A DNA stretch of 7,278 nt from assembly GCA_002482775.1 (NCBI GenBank), contig DLGQ01000109.1:118984-126261 (forward strand), in the 5' to 3' direction. The stretch's first letter is position 1, and each line of letters starts with the position of its first letter. Made by a program: the position numbers and the translations under genes. This DNA is from Flavobacteriales bacterium UBA7690 (GTDB taxonomy: Bacteria > Bacteroidota > Bacteroidia > Flavobacteriales_F > PHOS-HE28). Shown piece by piece: positions 6,143 through 7,278 of this stretch. The notes beneath the pieces were generated by a model, which searched no databases, was not told the DNA's origin, and saw nothing but the letters and a program-made list of their open reading frames with translations.

Positions 6143-7278
6143 CTATGCCTTCGTCACCACTTCCCCCGCCTCCCGCAGATGCGTCTTTCGCGCCTTCCTG
6201 ATCCTGCAGCTCACCACCTTGTACTCAGGGCACATCGCCAGTGAGTCGCTTACGCTACTGGTGATTAGGTTCAGCATTATTTCCGGGAAGTGGAAGGTGC
6301 TTGAAAGTATCCCCGGCTTCACCTCGTCGGAGATCAGCGCCTTGATGTCCACTTTGCCGCGCGCGCTTTCCACGCACACCATGTCGCCCTCGGCGATGCC
6401 GTGCTTGGCGGCGTCGGCAGGGTTGATCAGCAGCACGTCCTCGGTGAGGATGGCGCCGTTGCCGGTGCGCCGCGTCATGGCGCCGCAGTTGTAGTGCTCC
6501 AGCTCGCGGTTGGTGGTGATGATGTAGGGGAACTCCGCCTGGTTGGCCTTCACCTCGGGGCTCATCTGCCACGCGTTGAAGTAGAAGTGGCCCAGCCCGC
6601 GCTTGAAGGTATCGGTATGCAGGATCTTGGTGTCGGTGCCGTCGGCGTTCACGGGCCATTGCTTGCCTTGCTCGCCGAGCTCGTCCCACTTCACGCCTTT
6701 GAAGAAGGGCGCGATGCGGCTGATCTCTTGCAGGATCCACTCAGGATGGTACTTCCCGTGAGCGGCTCCCCTCTCCTCCGGAGAGGGGTTGGGGGTGAGG
6801 GCGTAATTGTTCCCGCTCTTGCGACCGGTCTTCTTCGCGTAGCGCTCCATGATGTCGCAGATGATCTGGCCATCGGGCTTGGTGCCTTCCACCGGTGGCA
6901 CGGCGGCGTTCACGCGTTGGATGCGGCGTTCGCCGTTGGTGAAGGTGCCGCTCTTTTCCAGGAAGCTGGCGCCGGGCAACACGACGTGCGCGAGCTTGGC
7001 GGTCTCCGTCATGAAGAGCTCCTGTACCACGAAGAGGTCGAGGGCGCCGAGGGCCTTGCGCACGTGGTTGGTGTTGGGATCCGTCTGGCCCATGTCCTCG
7101 CCGCAGACCCACATCGCTTTCAGGGTGCCGGAGAGCGCGGCGTCATACATCTGCGGGATCTTCTTGCCGACGACGTTCGGCACGTGCACGCCATAGAAGT
7201 CGTCGTAGAGCTTGCTGTACTCGGGCGTGTCCACGGCGAAGTAGCCGGCGCCCTGGTGCGGCTGGCAGCCCATGTCTG
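6143..7278 (-). CDS. fdhF: Formate dehydrogenase alpha subunit-type molybdopterin oxidoreductase, C-terminal part
   Basis: The gene is cut by the window edge; the frame is open through 7278, so the ATG at 7273 is internal. About 377 C-terminal residues are present. They match the molybdopterin oxidoreductase core (PF00384) and the molydop-binding C-terminal domain (PF01568). Counting from that internal Met, the markers are DMGCQPHQGAGY (Asp just before residue 1), LKAMWVCGEDMGQTDPNTNHV (51-71), a QELFMTETAKLAHVVLPGASFLEKSGTFTNGERRIQRVN block (84-122), the cofactor-contact region NRELEHYNCGAMTRRTGN (255-272), INPADAAKHGIAEGDMV (283-299) and the ending HFPEIMLNLIT (328-338). These fit cytoplasmic formate dehydrogenase alpha chains, which oxidise formate to CO2 at a Mo/W-bis-MGD centre. 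Other family members, such as NuoG-like proteins, are less likely. The catalytic Cys/Sec and the iron-sulfur motifs lie outside the window. Residues about 158-169 are an in-frame palindromic insertion. The basic tail RKARKTHLREAGEVVTKA is unassigned. Confidence 0.82.
   Translation of the reverse strand, partial: DMGCQPHQGAGYFAVDTPEYSKLYDDFYGVHVPNVVGKKIPQMYDAALSGTLKAMWVCGEDMGQTDPNTNHVRKALGALDLFVVQELFMTETAKLAHVVLPGASFLEKSGTFTNGERRIQRVNAAVPPVEGTKPDGQIICDIMERYAKKTGRKSGNNYALTPNPSPEERGAAHGKYHPEWILQEISRIAPFFKGVKWDELGEQGKQWPVNADGTDTKILHTDTFKRGLGHFYFNAWQMSPEVKANQAEFPYIITTNRELEHYNCGAMTRRTGNGAILTEDVLLINPADAAKHGIAEGDMVCVESARGKVDIKALISDEVKPGILSSTFHFPEIMLNLITSSVSDSLAMCPEYKVVSCRIRKARKTHLREAGEVVTKA
6281..6301. 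repeat. 21-bp perfect direct repeat, copy B (inside fdhF)
   Basis: This is the second copy of the repeat at 5082-5102, in the same orientation. Here it codes STFHFPE (minus strand) in the conserved C-terminal domain of the formate dehydrogenase, 46 codons before its stop. This is probably the original copy, because the residues are family-conserved. Together the two copies bracket the T9SS gene and the last part of fdhF. Confidence 0.85.
6768..6800. repeat. REP-like palindromic element inserted in frame in fdhF
   Basis: Perfect 9-bp arms, CCCCTCTCC (6768-6776) and GGAGAGGGG (6780-6788), enclose a 3-base loop, followed by TTGGGGGTGAGG (6789-6800). On the minus strand the element reads in frame as LTPNPSPEERG. 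This sequence is known to recur as an interspersed palindromic repeat in many Bacteroidota genomes. It falls between ERYAKKTGRKSGNNYA and KYHPEWILQEI, where family members have no such Pro/Glu-rich segment, so it looks like an in-frame insertion into a surface loop. Confidence 0.75.

Noticed and set aside
5082..6301. Integrative element with att sites formed by the 21-bp repeats
   Set aside because: There is no integrase or other mobility gene, and the sequence beyond copy A is not a displaced fdhF 3' end, as site-specific integration into the gene would leave.
6255..7112. Two long minus-strand frames (6255-6740 and 6741-7112) within fdhF
   Set aside because: Both are Arg-rich and lie in another frame of the strongly conserved formate dehydrogenase sequence; they are GC-driven shadows, not a frameshifted gene.

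Overview
The window looks like chromosomal DNA from a GC-rich member of the Bacteroidota, most likely an uncultured Flavobacteriales-type bacterium. The evidence is a C-terminal type IX secretion (T9SS) sorting domain, a secreted Reg_prop propeller lipoprotein, Shine-Dalgarno-poor gene starts, and a palindrome coding TPNPSPEERG of the kind scattered through Bacteroidota genomes. No rRNA, tRNA, CRISPR array, transposase or integrase is visible.

Layout: (1) 32-1159, minus strand: a seven-repeat propeller lipoprotein. It is divergent, across about 155 bp, from (2) 1316-1768, plus strand: a small secreted NTF2-like (lumazine-binding type) protein. (3) 1867-2781, plus: an atypical NAD(P)-dependent SDR whose usual Tyr/Lys catalytic pair appears replaced. 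(4) 2980-3729, plus: an unrecognised 249-residue cytosolic protein. (5) 3810-4589, plus, GTG start: an unrecognised 259-residue protein overlapping by 26 bp (6) 4564-5058, plus: a PIN-domain nuclease with all four acidic residues. (7) 5115-6131, minus: a T9SS cargo surface protein, 11 bp downstream of (8) 6143-7278, minus, cut by the window edge: the C-terminal part of a formate dehydrogenase-type molybdopterin oxidoreductase.

The most interesting points are as follows. The unknown-PIN overlapping pair (3810-5058) could be a toxin-antitoxin-like or RNA-processing module with an unusually large partner. A perfect 21-bp direct repeat has one copy inside the 3' part of the formate dehydrogenase gene and the other just beyond the T9SS gene, bracketing a lower-GC surface-protein gene. 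A REP-like palindrome sits in frame within the formate dehydrogenase coding sequence. The remaining genes look like ordinary accessory or housekeeping genes, and no single pathway links them.
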